From positions 682,001 through 746,000 of the forward strand of contig CAVQZC010000007.1 of the NCBI GenBank assembly GCA_963718315.1: DNA of 64,000 bases. The letters run 5' to 3'. Source of the stretch: CAVQZC01 sp963718315. Lineage in GTDB: Bacteria; Actinomycetota; Thermoleophilia; Gaiellales; JAICJC01. A program made the position numbers and the translations under genes. The notes under the pieces were generated by a model. That model saw nothing but the letters and a program-made list of their open reading frames with translations, searched no databases and was not told where the DNA came from. Position 1 is the first letter of the stretch. Each line of letters starts with the position of its first letter. Below, piece by piece: positions 33,759 to 42,390 of this stretch.

Positions 33759-34708
33759 GAGACGAGAAGCCCCGCCGCTCCCAGCGCCTCGCGCGCCAGG
33801 CCGGCACGGGCGGCGGGATCACGCATGATCGTGTCGGCGACGATCGCCCGCACGCCGAGCTCCTCGACGGCAGGTGCGAGGTCGGCGTCGGCGCGGTCGA
33901 GCACCAGCGCGTCGATCAGCCCTCCGTAGAGCCGGGCAACGCCGACCGGCGAGGGCTCGTGCCCCATGCTGATGAGCATGTCGGCGGCAGGTCCCCGGAG
34001 CGCAGCGCCGCCGACGATCGGGCTGACTGCCACGCACGGAGCCGAGCGTGCCGCCAGCGCGTCTCGGATGTCCTGCACCGCGAGGATCGGCGCGATCGAG
34101 ATCAACGGGTTGGAGGGCGCGATCAGGATCGCCTGAGCGCCGCCCAAGGCCTCCAGCACGCCGGGCGCCGGCCGGGCCTCCTCGGCACCGTCGAAGCGGA
34201 TGCCGAGCACCCGGTCCTGGTGGCCACGGGCAACGTAATAGGTCTGGAACTCGAGCTCGCCGGCGTCGGTTGCAAGGATCGTTCGGAGGCGGTCATCGGT
34301 GCACGGCAGCAGCCGCAGCTCGAGCCCCAGCGCCTCGGCCAGCCCGGCCGTGACCGAGCTCAGCGGCTCGCCCCTCCGCAGCTGCTCGGTACGGGCCAGA
34401 TGCAGCCCGATGTCGAGGTCGCCCAGCCAGAACCAGGCAGGCGCGCCCAGCTCGCGGGCTCGTTCCAGGGCCCGGGCTGTGTCGCCCCGCACCCCCCACC
34501 CCTTCTGCTCGTCGTTCCAGCCCGACAGCGTGTAGAGCACCGTGTCCAGATCGGGTGAGACGTGCAGCCCGTAGATCTCGAGGTCGTCGCCGACATTCCC
34601 GATCGCCGTCACGTGCGCCGGCGGCACGACCGCGGTCACGCCCTGCAGGAAGCGGGCGGCTCCGACGCCGCCAGAGAGCACGGTGACTGGTGTGGCTGCC
34701 ATCGGCAC
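33755..34708 (-). CDS. cofD: 2-phospho-L-lactate transferase
   Basis: Transfers the lactyl(or enolpyruvyl)-phospho group from the GDP-linked intermediate to FO, giving F420-0 (dehydro-F420-0 in the PEP route). 317 residues: VTVLSGGVGAARFLQGVTAV (nucleotide loop), TAIGNVGDDLEIYGLHVSPD, LDTVLYTLSGWNDEQKGWGV, APAWFWLGDLDIGLHLARTE, ILIAPSNPLISIAPILAVQD, AVSPIVGGAALRGPAADMLI. Coupled to cofE. An alternative ATG lies two codons in (34702). FO synthase (cofG/cofH) is not in the window. Confidence 0.92.
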   Translation of the reverse strand: MPMAATPVTVLSGGVGAARFLQGVTAVVPPAHVTAIGNVGDDLEIYGLHVSPDLDTVLYTLSGWNDEQKGWGVRGDTARALERARELGAPAWFWLGDLDIGLHLARTEQLRRGEPLSSVTAGLAEALGLELRLLPCTDDRLRTILATDAGELEFQTYYVARGHQDRVLGIRFDGAEEARPAPGVLEALGGAQAILIAPSNPLISIAPILAVQDIRDALAARSAPCVAVSPIVGGAALRGPAADMLISMGHEPSPVGVARLYGGLIDALVLDRADADLAPAVEELGVRAIVADTIMRDPAARAGLAREALGAAGLLVS

Positions 34709-34742
34709 GTATCATGCCCGCCGGGACCTCTTCTCGACCACG

Positions 34743-35711
34743 ATGCCGCTCAACGTCCGCCTCCACCCGCGCTCCATGGTTACCGGCCGCGCGCCTGCCG
34801 CAGGTGTGGCCCTGGTCGCCGCCGGCGCCGCCCTCTGGGGCACCGACGGGGCGCTGCGAGCGCCACTCGTTACGACCTGGTCGCCGTGGACGATCGTGCT
34901 GTTCGAGCACATCATCCTCACCCTGGTCGTTTCGGGCTACCTGATCCGGCACTGGCGGGAGACGCGCAACCTGGACGCCGCCGGCTGGACGTCTGCGGTC
35001 GCCATCGCGTGGGGCGGATCCGCGCTCGCCACGCTCGCGTTCACCGTCGCGTTCGAGTACGGCAACCCCGACGTGGTTGTGCTGCTGCAGAAGACGCAGC
35101 CGCTGTGGGCGCTGGTGGCCGCGGCGCTGGTCGTGGGCGAGAAGCCGCGGGTCGAGATCCTGTACGTGATCGCCCCGGCAGCGGTCGGTACCTACCTGCT
35201 CTCGTTCGGGCTGGTCAGCCCGCAGCAGGCCTTCACGGGCGGTCAGGGCAAGGCGGCCCTGCTGGCCCTGACAGCCGCGGCCCTGTGGGGCTCGGCGACG
35301 GCGTTCGGACGCCGCGCGCTGCAGCAGGTCTCCTCGTCGCTACTGACCTCCCTGCGCTTTACCCTCGCCCTGCCGCTGCTGCTGGTGATCGCCGCCTTCG
35401 AGCACGCCGTCCTGCCGCCGTCGGGGAGCACCGGCCGGGACTGGTTCAGGCTGGTGCTGCTGGCGCTGGCGCCCGGCCTGATCGCGATGCTGCTGTACTA
35501 CCGCGGCCTGGTCACGACCCCGGCCCCGGTCGCCACCTTCGCCGAGCTGGCCTTCCCGGCAACCGCGCTGGTGGTCAACTACGTGTTCCTGGACGCCACC
35601 ATCAGCGCCGCGCAGTTTGCGGGCCTGGTCGTGCTCTACGGGACGATCGCGCTGCTCCACCGCATGCCGGTCCGCGTCCCGGCGGATGCGCCCCTGCCCG
35701 CCCCGGCCTAA
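34743..35711 (+). CDS. EamA/DMT-family transporter
   Basis: About 322 residues with ten predicted membrane helices in two EamA repeats: GVALVAAGAALWGTDGALRA, IVLFEHIILTLVVSGYLI, AVAIAWGGSALATLAFTVAF, VLLQKTQPLWALVAAALVVG; second repeat LLALTAAALWGSATAFGRRA, LVLLALAPGLIAMLLYYRGL, TFAELAFPATALVVNYVFL. ATG 34743 (MPLNVRLHP) is preferred; an upstream ATG would overlap the divergent cofD gene. Export of a metabolite is likely; substrate unknown. No proven link to F420. Confidence 0.87.
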   Translation: MPLNVRLHPRSMVTGRAPAAGVALVAAGAALWGTDGALRAPLVTTWSPWTIVLFEHIILTLVVSGYLIRHWRETRNLDAAGWTSAVAIAWGGSALATLAFTVAFEYGNPDVVVLLQKTQPLWALVAAALVVGEKPRVEILYVIAPAAVGTYLLSFGLVSPQQAFTGGQGKAALLALTAAALWGSATAFGRRALQQVSSSLLTSLRFTLALPLLLVIAAFEHAVLPPSGSTGRDWFRLVLLALAPGLIAMLLYYRGLVTTPAPVATFAELAFPATALVVNYVFLDATISAAQFAGLVVLYGTIALLHRMPVRVPADAPLPAPA

Positions 35712-35717
35712 AGAGCC

Positions 35718-35872
35718 CCCGACAGGATGCCTCGCGGCGTCTGGCAGGCGTCGTGCTGGCGCAGGAGGCTACGCCGCGTCTTGCCCAGATGAACTCCGTA
35801 TATGGGCCTCACCGCGCCATGGCCTCTCGCTGGCCCGCCACCGGCGAGCCATCCACGATCCATCCTGTCGGG
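35718..35872. repeat. Inverted repeat pair flanking a 131-nt non-coding spacer
   Basis: CCCGACAGGATG at 35718-35729 and its exact complement at 35861-35872, with weaker AGAG/CTCT extensions outside. It occupies almost the whole gap between the transporter and the next F420-type gene. Reminiscent of an interspersed repeat or a long-range terminator; nothing else is seen in it. Confidence 0.4.
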
Positions 35873-35899
35873 CGCTCTCTCTGGCTATGATCGCCGCCG

Positions 35900-36325
35900 A
35901 TGGCGGTGATCGATCCCAGCACCCCGGCCGGCGCGCATGTCGCGCAGCGGCTACGCGATGAGCTGATGGCGTGGCTGACCACCGTCAGCCCGCGGGGCGC
36001 TCCGATCACGATCCCGATCTGGTTCCTGTGGCAGGGCGGCGACTCGCTGCTCGTCTACAGCCAGCCCAACACGGCGAAGCTGCGGAACATCGCGGCCAAT
36101 CCTCGGATCTGCGCCCACCTGAACGACGAGGGCGCCGGGCAGGACATCGTGATCATGATCGGCACCGCCGAGCTTTCTGACGATCCGCCGGCCGACCAGC
36201 TCGACGTCTACATCGAGAAGTACCGCACGCTGATCGACGGCTACGGCTGGACGCCGGAGAGCTTCGCAGCCGACTACTCGGTGCCCTTCCGGGTGAACGT
36301 CGAGCGCCTGCGCGGCGTCTCCTGA
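35900..36325 (+). CDS. PPOX-class F420-dependent enzyme, Rv3369-like
   Basis: 141 residues: VAQRLRDELMAWLTTVSPRG, APITIPIWFLWQGGDSLLVY, SQPNTAKLRNIAANPRICAH, LNDEGAGQDIVIMIGTAELS, DQLDVYIEKYRTLIDGYGWT, PESFAADYSVPFRVNVERLR. The SQP..KLRNI..NPR and YSVPFRV segments are those of the TIGR03667 group of F420-dependent split-barrel proteins. Upstream is the inverted-repeat spacer. Substrate unknown. Confidence 0.88.
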   Translation: MAVIDPSTPAGAHVAQRLRDELMAWLTTVSPRGAPITIPIWFLWQGGDSLLVYSQPNTAKLRNIAANPRICAHLNDEGAGQDIVIMIGTAELSDDPPADQLDVYIEKYRTLIDGYGWTPESFAADYSVPFRVNVERLRGVS

Positions 36326-36409
36326 TCCTGGCACTGTCAGGATGGTTGCCGGCGCGCTCGTAGAAGTGCCGCGAAGCAGCGCTAGAATCGTCCCACCAGG
36401 AGGCAACAG

Positions 36410-37255
36410 GTGGGCGACGTGGACGGATCGCCAGGCTCCGCAGACCAAGGGCAGCTCGCGGATGCGACCGCCCCGGAGTCGCTTGGGCAGACGCTGCGCA
36501 CGCGCCGCGAGCAGCTCGGGATCGGGCTCGACCAGGTCGAGCGGGACACGTTCATCCGCTCCCGCCAGCTGACGGCGATCGAGGAGGACCGCTTCGACGC
36601 GTTGCCAGGCGAGGCGTATGCCCGTGGGTTCGTCCGTACGTACGCCGACTACCTCAAGCTCGACCCGGAGACCTGCGTGCAGTACCTGAACTCCGCGCAC
36701 TTCCCGACGGCCGACGTCGTCCACAGCCCGACCCGCGACCCGCTCCCCCGCCGGCTCCGCCGTGAGCCGCGGGTGTTCGACCCCCGGGAGTCCCGGCGCT
36801 GGCCGCTGATCGTGGCGCTGGTCGTGTTCCTGGTCTCGGGGGTCGTGGCGCTGGCGGTGATCCTTGGGAACCGGAACCCGTCCCCGACCGCCCATACACA
36901 GACCGGAAACGGTCAGGGGCACCACTCCACGACGCCGCCGGCCAACACGCAGCCGGTGAGCAACCCACCGCCGCCACCCCCGACGACCACCGCCGTCCAG
37001 GGCGTGGGGCTCGTCACCTCGGGAGGCAACTGCTGGATCCAGGTGCGGCAGGGCTCGAGCACCGGGAAGCTGCTCTACCAGGGAACGGTGCATCCCGGCA
37101 ACCCGCTCCGCTTCGGGGTGGTGCCCGTGTGGATGCGGCTGGGGGCTCCGCAGTACGTCCGGCTCAAGGTCAACGGCCGCCCGATACCCGCGCTGACCAC
37201 CATCAACCCGGTCGACGTGCTCGTCGGCGCCGGTGGCGCCCAGACGGTCGCGTGA
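36410..37255 (+). CDS. RodZ-like helix-turn-helix membrane protein
   Basis: 281 residues. Cytoplasmic HTH_25 domain (SLGQTLRTRREQLGIGLDQV, RSRQLTAIEEDRFDALPGEA, YARGFVRTYADYLKLDPETC), one membrane helix (WPLIVALVVFLVSGVVALAV), a Pro/Thr-rich linker, and an outer DUF4115 domain (CWIQVRQGSSTGKLLYQGTV, VDVLVGAGGAQTVA). This is the standard RodZ layout that links MreB to the wall machinery; actinobacterial relatives may have other roles. GTG start with AGGAGG about 6 bases before it. No mreB nearby. Confidence 0.87.
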   Translation: MGDVDGSPGSADQGQLADATAPESLGQTLRTRREQLGIGLDQVERDTFIRSRQLTAIEEDRFDALPGEAYARGFVRTYADYLKLDPETCVQYLNSAHFPTADVVHSPTRDPLPRRLRREPRVFDPRESRRWPLIVALVVFLVSGVVALAVILGNRNPSPTAHTQTGNGQGHHSTTPPANTQPVSNPPPPPPTTTAVQGVGLVTSGGNCWIQVRQGSSTGKLLYQGTVHPGNPLRFGVVPVWMRLGAPQYVRLKVNGRPIPALTTINPVDVLVGAGGAQTVA

Positions 37256-37272
37256 CGTAGGCTCGCAGCCAG

Positions 37273-38052
37273 ATGGCCGCCCCAGACGTCTACCACCTCG
37301 GCCTGATGGCCGAGCTCAACGACGCCGCCAACCGCGACGACGCGCCCGAGATCGACTTCTACGCGGATGTCGTCGCGCGCGGAGCCGGGCCGGCGCTGGA
37401 CGCCGGCTGCGGCCCCGGCCGGCTGCTTCGCCGATGCCTGGCCGCCGGCCTCGACATCGAGGGCTCGGACGTCTCCGCCGACATGCTGGAGATCTGCCGC
37501 CGCCGCTGCGCCGAGGCCGGCTTTGAGCCGGTTCTCCACCACCAGGCCACCGGCGAGCTCGACCTGCCCCGGCGCTTCGGCACCGTCGTGATGTGCGGCG
37601 CGTTCGGCCTGAACGGCGCGCGTGCCGACGATGTCGAGTCGCTGCGCAGGGTGCACCGCCACCTGCTGCCAGGTGGGCAGCTGACCTTCGACCTCGAGCC
37701 CGGATGGGCCGACCCTGAGCTGTGGCAGCTGTTCGCCGAGCCGGGGCGGCTCCCGTCCGCCTGGCGCCAGCTCCGTTCCGCTGACCGTGGCGAGGGCACC
37801 GCGATCCAGTACGTGAGCCGCACTCTGGAGGTCGACCGCACCGAGATGAGCGTTACCCGCGAGACGCGGTGCCAGCTCGTCCAGGGCGGCAAGACCGTGC
37901 GTACCGAGGTGCACACGCTGGTCGAGCGCTTCTACAACCCGCACGAGGTGTTGGACATGCTCCGCGCCGCGGGGTTCAGCGAGGTCTCGGTGGTCGAGCA
38001 GCCGCTCTGGTGGTCAGACCCGTTCCACGTGTTCAGCGCCGTCAGGCGCTGA
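37273..38052 (+). CDS. Class I SAM-dependent methyltransferase
   Basis: 259 residues. Motif I: ALDAGCGPGRLLRRCLAAGL (AdoMet-binding DAGCGPG), motif II DIEGSDVSADMLEICRRRCA, then VVMCGAFGLNGARADDVESL and HRHLLPGGQLTFDLEPGWAD (motif VI-like). The C-terminus has VERFYNPHEVLDMLRAAGFS. Small-molecule methyltransferase of unknown target. It is convergent with the MOSC gene, overlapping by 11 nt, and follows the RodZ-like gene by 17 nt, so may be co-transcribed with it. Confidence 0.88.
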   Translation: MAAPDVYHLGLMAELNDAANRDDAPEIDFYADVVARGAGPALDAGCGPGRLLRRCLAAGLDIEGSDVSADMLEICRRRCAEAGFEPVLHHQATGELDLPRRFGTVVMCGAFGLNGARADDVESLRRVHRHLLPGGQLTFDLEPGWADPELWQLFAEPGRLPSAWRQLRSADRGEGTAIQYVSRTLEVDRTEMSVTRETRCQLVQGGKTVRTEVHTLVERFYNPHEVLDMLRAAGFSEVSVVEQPLWWSDPFHVFSAVRR

Positions 38053-38812
38053 CGGGGTCGCCCAGGCGCACCCGGCCGGGCTCGACGACCTCGCCGTAGA
38101 CCCCGAACGGGAGCGGCTCGGTCTGCCCCTCGCGGCGGTAGCGGGCAAGCGCACCGAGCGTGTCGAGGTCGGACGTGCCGGTGTCCGGGTCGCACTTCGT
38201 GACCACGCAGCGGCCGACGTCCCCGACGGGTTGCACCACCGCGTCGCCGATCCGCACCCGCTGGCCGATCCAGGTGTCCTCCTCGTGCGGCCCGACGCCG
38301 TCGATCTCGAACAGCATCCTGAAGCGGCGGCCGTCGACGTCCTGCGCGCCGGCCTCCTGCCCGAGCCGCTCCAGCGACGCCTGGGAGATCAACGACATCC
38401 AGCCGCCCCGGTCGGCGCCGCGATCGACCGCCCCACCCTCCGACCAGAGCAGGGTCAGCTCAAATCCGGCAAAGCGCGCCAGCGCGTCCTGCCAGGGGCC
38501 GAGCACCCGGCGGGACGGGTGTGCCTCGCCGTAGAGGGTTGCGTCGATGGGCTCGCTCAGCTCGACGGCCCCATCCACCTCCCGACCGTCGGGAAACCGC
38601 AGCGTGAGGCGGCCGGTCGCCTCGTCCCAGGCCGGGCGGATCTGCATCAGCTCGGGGCAGAGCTTGCCGTTCACCAGCCGCCCCTCGTCGTTCACCATCC
38701 AGAACCGGCGGTCGCCGACCACGCCGGAGCGGCTCAGCTCGACCGTTTCGGGATGGATCAGACCCAGCGACTTGACCGGTGCGATGGAGATGCGCTTCAC
38801 ACGGCTGCCCAT
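38042..38812 (-). CDS. MOSC-domain protein
   Basis: 256 residues. N-terminal MOSC beta-barrel (RVKRISIAPVKSLGLIHPET, RSGVVGDRRFWMVNDEGRLV) and C-terminal MOSC domain (LISQASLERLGQEAGAQDVD, GRRFRMLFEIDGVGPHEEDT, QPVGDVGRCVVTKCDPDTGT) with the conserved Cys in VTKCDPDTG that binds the molybdenum or sulfur ligand. Related to mARC/YcbX-type enzymes that reduce N-hydroxylated compounds or handle sulfur. ATG 38812 is preferred over an upstream start. Confidence 0.88.
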   Translation of the reverse strand: MGSRVKRISIAPVKSLGLIHPETVELSRSGVVGDRRFWMVNDEGRLVNGKLCPELMQIRPAWDEATGRLTLRFPDGREVDGAVELSEPIDATLYGEAHPSRRVLGPWQDALARFAGFELTLLWSEGGAVDRGADRGGWMSLISQASLERLGQEAGAQDVDGRRFRMLFEIDGVGPHEEDTWIGQRVRIGDAVVQPVGDVGRCVVTKCDPDTGTSDLDTLGALARYRREGQTEPLPFGVYGEVVEPGRVRLGDPVSA

Positions 38813-38855
38813 GTGACGCAGTATCACCGAAGCCCCGGTTGCGCCCTCCCAGGCG

Positions 38856-39794
38856 TCAGTCGAGCTCGGCGGCGCCGTAGTACTCACAGGCGACGTCGGA
38901 GGTCAGCTCCTGGATCCGCTCCAGCTCGCCTGCCGTCAGCCTCGACCGCCAGCTGTCGAGGTTGGCCCGGCTGTCCAGGCGGACGCGGTGCGGGTCGCCC
39001 GGCGCCAGCTCGGTGGGGTTGGCGGCCGAGGTCGATCGCTCGATCTCCCGCCCCGCCCGGTCGCTGCGCGTCAGACCGAGTCGCTCGTACAGCTCCGCGA
39101 AGCCGGCCTCCGGGTCGCTGGAGAGATCCTCATGACGGACCAGGGTGAAGCGGACGCCGTTTGCCCGGTAGGCGGCGATCGAGGCGTAGATGCCCGACCA
39201 GAGCATCGCGCCGGCGTCGATCAGCGGCGTCGCGGTGCCGTTCACCGTCGTCTGCACGCCGAGCGGGGCGAGCACATCTCGCGTGAGCAGCGGTTGGCGC
39301 TTCAGATCCGCCGGGTCGAAGAACCACCCGTGCTGCTTGCGGCTCGACACCGTTGCGGCCGGGCGGCGCACCACGACGACCACCTCGAACCCCAGCCGGT
39401 TGACGAACCACGGCGTGGAGAAGACCGCGAACGGGTCGGCGACCATCAGCCGCCGGCCGCGCACACGCCCCGTCAGGTACTGCCGAACGTGGTTGATCTG
39501 GCGCGAGACGTCGGACGGCCGGTGGTTTCGCCTCAGCTCGGCGACCGGGTGGTAGCGGAACTGCCGCATGTCGGTGTAGGCCAGCAGGAACGGATCCTCG
39601 TTGTCCTCGCAGATGTACTGGAAACGGTGCTCCACGTCTGCATTCAGGATCCCCGGGAACCCGCCCGGCGGGTGGTTCGGGTTGAGCGGCTCGTTGACGT
39701 AGACCAGATCGCCGCTCGCAGCGAGCATGTGGGCGATCCAGGTCGTTCCCGACCTGGGCATACCGGTCACCAGAATGGGCGCGTGCGACGTCAT
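38856..39794 (-). CDS. Sulfotransferase (first of three)
   Basis: PAPS-dependent sulfotransferase of 312 residues. 5'-phosphosulfate loop ILVTGMPRSGTTWIAHMLAA near residue 12; 3'-phosphate-binding VVVVRRPAATVSSRKQHGWF near 140-160; DPFAVFSTPWFVNRLG before it; catalytic-region HEDLSSDPEAGFAELYERLG later. Bounds one side of the polysaccharide locus and is divergent from the flippase gene (101-nt gap). The likely acceptor is a sugar hydroxyl of the exported glycan (inferred from context). Confidence 0.88.
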   Translation of the reverse strand: MTSHAPILVTGMPRSGTTWIAHMLAASGDLVYVNEPLNPNHPPGGFPGILNADVEHRFQYICEDNEDPFLLAYTDMRQFRYHPVAELRRNHRPSDVSRQINHVRQYLTGRVRGRRLMVADPFAVFSTPWFVNRLGFEVVVVVRRPAATVSSRKQHGWFFDPADLKRQPLLTRDVLAPLGVQTTVNGTATPLIDAGAMLWSGIYASIAAYRANGVRFTLVRHEDLSSDPEAGFAELYERLGLTRSDRAGREIERSTSAANPTELAPGDPHRVRLDSRANLDSWRSRLTAGELERIQELTSDVACEYYGAAELD

Positions 39795-39895
39795 CCGTGA
39801 GGTTCGTATCGGCCGTGGGCTGCGGGCGTGCCTCCCGCAAGTCCCTGCAAACCACCGGTTTCCATTCTCACCGGACGCACGGATACTGTCAATGG

Positions 39896-41440
39896 ATGCC
39901 TGCTTCGACTCTTCCCTCGGACGCAGCCGGCGCGTCGGGAGATCTGCGACGCCTGGCCCGTGGCGGCGCGTTCGCCCTGGGCGGCGTCGTCGTGTCCGCC
40001 GCGCTCCAGTTCGGCCTCGTGCTGGCGGTCACGCATGGGCTCCCACGGCCCAGCGCAGGCGCGTTCCTGGAGGCGGTCGCGCTGTTCATGATCCTCAGCA
40101 ACTGGTGCGAGCTGGGCGCCGACACCGGGATGGTGCGGATCATTCCCCGCTTCCGGGTGCAGGGGCGCGACGGCGACGTTCGGCCGCTGCTGTGGGCCGC
40201 GGTGATTCCGGTCATCCTCGCCGGTTCGCTGGCCGGCTGGTGCGTGTACGCGTTCGCGGGACAGGCAAGCGGCATCTTCTTCGGATCTGCAGAGCAGTCC
40301 TCGGGGCGCACGCTGCTCCAGCTGCTCGCCCCCGCCGTTCCCATCTCGTGCACCCTGACGGTGCTGCTGGCCGCCACCCGCGGGTACGGGCGGCTGCGCC
40401 CCTACGTGACGATGACGAACGTCGCGGTGCCCGCCTCGCGGCTGATCGCCGTGGTGGCCGCTATCGCTCTGTTCGGTGACAACACCTCGGCGCTGGCACT
40501 TGCCTGGACGCTGCCGCTGGCAGTCTGTCTCGTGATCGCGTGGGGCATCGTCGGCCGCCTCGTCCCCGCCCGCAGCGAGGGCCGGACGGCGGGCATCTGG
40601 TCGGAGCTGTGGCGGTTCGCCGCCCCGCGCGGGCTGGCCGTCGGCTTCGCCGTCATGGTGTCGTGGGTGGACGTCCTGCTGGTCGGCGCGATCGCAGGCC
40701 CGCGCAACGCGGCGGTCTATGCGGCGATCAGCCGGCTGGCGGTGATCGGCGCCTACGGCCTGCAGGCCGTGGGGATGGTCGTTGCACCACGCTTCAGCGC
40801 GCTGGTCACGGCCGGCGACCGCGACCGGCTGGAGCACTTCTACCAGGTCGCGACCTGGTGGACGGTGATCGTCTCGGCCCCGCTCTACATGCTGGTGCTG
40901 GTGTTCGCGCCGCTGTGCGCCCGGATCTTCGGGAACGGCTACCGCGAGGGTGCAACGGCCCTTGCCGTGCTCGCAGTCGCCGGTCTCGTCAACCTGGGCA
41001 CCGGCAACGTGATGGTGCTGCTGCTGATGGCGGGCAAGAGCACGTGGACGCTGTTCGACGCCGCCGGGTCGCTGGCCGTCAACCTGGCGCTCAACGTCCT
41101 GCTGATCCCGCAGTTCGGCATCACCGGCGCCGCCATCGCCTGGAGCGTCAGCATCATCGGCACGAACCTGGTCGCCCTGTTCCAGCTGCACCGCTCCCTC
41201 GGCCTGCGGCCATTCGGGCGAGGGTACCCGCTGGCCTGCGCGGCGCCGGCGATCTGCTTTGGGCTGGTCGGCGTCGTCGCGCGGCTGCTGCTCGGCGACG
41301 GCGTCGAGGCGGCGCTGGCGACGGTGGCGGTCGGCTCAATGCTCTACCTGGTGGCGCTGTTCCGCTTCCGCGGCGACCTGCTGCTCGGGGAGCTGACGGC
41401 GTCGGTGCGGCGCGCCCGCCCTGCGGTCGCAACCTCCTGA
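39896..41440 (+). CDS. Polysaccharide flippase, MOP/Wzx-like
   Basis: About 514 residues with 12-14 predicted membrane helices, including LARGGAFALGGVVVSAALQF, FGLVLAVTHGLPRPSAGAFL, MILSNWCELGADTGMVRIIP, LQLLAPAVPISCTLTVLLAA, GLAVGFAVMVSWVDVLLVGA, AAVYAAISRLAVIGAYGLQA, NLALNVLLIPQFGITGAAIA. This last motif (LNxLLIPxxGxxGAA) is typical of O-antigen flippases. The ATG at 39896 removes a non-family N-terminal stretch. The 3' 105 nt are antisense to the end of the sulfotransferase gene 41336-42388. Expected role: moving lipid-linked glycan units across the membrane. Confidence 0.88.
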   Translation: MPASTLPSDAAGASGDLRRLARGGAFALGGVVVSAALQFGLVLAVTHGLPRPSAGAFLEAVALFMILSNWCELGADTGMVRIIPRFRVQGRDGDVRPLLWAAVIPVILAGSLAGWCVYAFAGQASGIFFGSAEQSSGRTLLQLLAPAVPISCTLTVLLAATRGYGRLRPYVTMTNVAVPASRLIAVVAAIALFGDNTSALALAWTLPLAVCLVIAWGIVGRLVPARSEGRTAGIWSELWRFAAPRGLAVGFAVMVSWVDVLLVGAIAGPRNAAVYAAISRLAVIGAYGLQAVGMVVAPRFSALVTAGDRDRLEHFYQVATWWTVIVSAPLYMLVLVFAPLCARIFGNGYREGATALAVLAVAGLVNLGTGNVMVLLLMAGKSTWTLFDAAGSLAVNLALNVLLIPQFGITGAAIAWSVSIIGTNLVALFQLHRSLGLRPFGRGYPLACAAPAICFGLVGVVARLLLGDGVEAALATVAVGSMLYLVALFRFRGDLLLGELTASVRRARPAVATS

Positions 41441-42388
41441 TCGATCGCAGCGGGGGCGCAGCGGGTAGCCGTAGTGGCGCAGCAAAGGTGCTGTCATCCC
41501 GGTGACCAGCCGCTCCTCGCCCTGCGTCATGCTCGACAGCCACTCCTGGTCGACGCGCAGGCGCAGCGGACCCTCGCTGAACCGAACGGGGTTGCCGCCG
41601 ATCGCGTGCTGGGCGGAGGCGGCGGCGGATGACGTGACCCCGCTGAAGCCACGGATCCCACGGAGGACACCGGCCGGATCCGCAACCAGATCCTCGTAGC
41701 GAACCCGCATCGACGGCACGCCGGCGCGTCCCAGGGACCCCATCAGCACGTTCGCATCCATCCACATCAACGCGGTCCGCCAGGGCGCCATGCGGGTCAT
41801 CAACTGCATGCTGCCGGCGTCCGGTCTGACAACCGTCTTCGCCCAGGAGTAGGCGACCCCGCGGCTATCCCGCACGAGGTGCACGGCGCGGAGGTCGATG
41901 CCCGGTACGTGCCGGAGCACGAAGCCGTGCGGCGGGTCCTTGCTCGAGTCGACGACGACCTGGCCGCCGCTGACGGCAAGCACGCCTCCGTAGAGCCGCT
42001 GCAGAATGCCCGCGTACCGCACGAGCGCCGCACTCCGCCGGCCGAGCGGCGAGGCGGTCAGCGAGAGCTGGCGGTGGCGATCCACCGCCCGCGCCGTCGC
42101 CAGCGCGTACTCAGGGTCGAGCCGGTGCCAGCCGCCGAAGGCGTGCTCCCCGACCGCCCGCCAGAACGGGCAGTCATGAAACGGCGCGCCGCAGCCGCAG
42201 AGATCGTTGTCGCGCAACCCGCGCTCCCAGAGATGGCGCACCTCGCCCACGGGCACCATCCCCGGCTCCTGGGCCAGCAGCATGTCGAGCACGGTGCTTC
42301 CGCTCCGGCCCAGCCCACCGACGAACAGCACCGGGATCGGCGCCGGGCGCGTACCGGCGGGCCTGGCCGCCCGCTCCAGCACCTCCAC
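41336..42388 (-). CDS. Sulfotransferase (second), CGCG-motif type
   Basis: 350 residues. 5'-phosphosulfate loop VLFVGGLGRSGSTVLDMLLA; a C-x-C-x7-C motif NDLCGCGAPFHDCPFWRAVG typical of one actinobacterial sulfotransferase group; 3'-phosphate loop AVHLVRDSRGVAYSWAKTVV; later VRYEDLVADPAGVLRGI. The normal family end is near GYPLRPRC; the last ~40 residues are Arg-rich and run antisense across the flippase 3' end, so the true stop may be displaced by an indel, or a real long overlap. GTG start two bases after the ligase gene stop; last gene of the operon from 47280. Confidence 0.83.
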   Translation of the reverse strand: MEVLERAARPAGTRPAPIPVLFVGGLGRSGSTVLDMLLAQEPGMVPVGEVRHLWERGLRDNDLCGCGAPFHDCPFWRAVGEHAFGGWHRLDPEYALATARAVDRHRQLSLTASPLGRRSAALVRYAGILQRLYGGVLAVSGGQVVVDSSKDPPHGFVLRHVPGIDLRAVHLVRDSRGVAYSWAKTVVRPDAGSMQLMTRMAPWRTALMWMDANVLMGSLGRAGVPSMRVRYEDLVADPAGVLRGIRGFSGVTSSAAASAQHAIGGNPVRFSEGPLRLRVDQEWLSSMTQGEERLVTGMTAPLLRHYGYPLRPRCDRSGGCDRRAGAPHRRRQLPEQQVAAEAEQRHQVEH

Positions 42389-42390
42389 GA

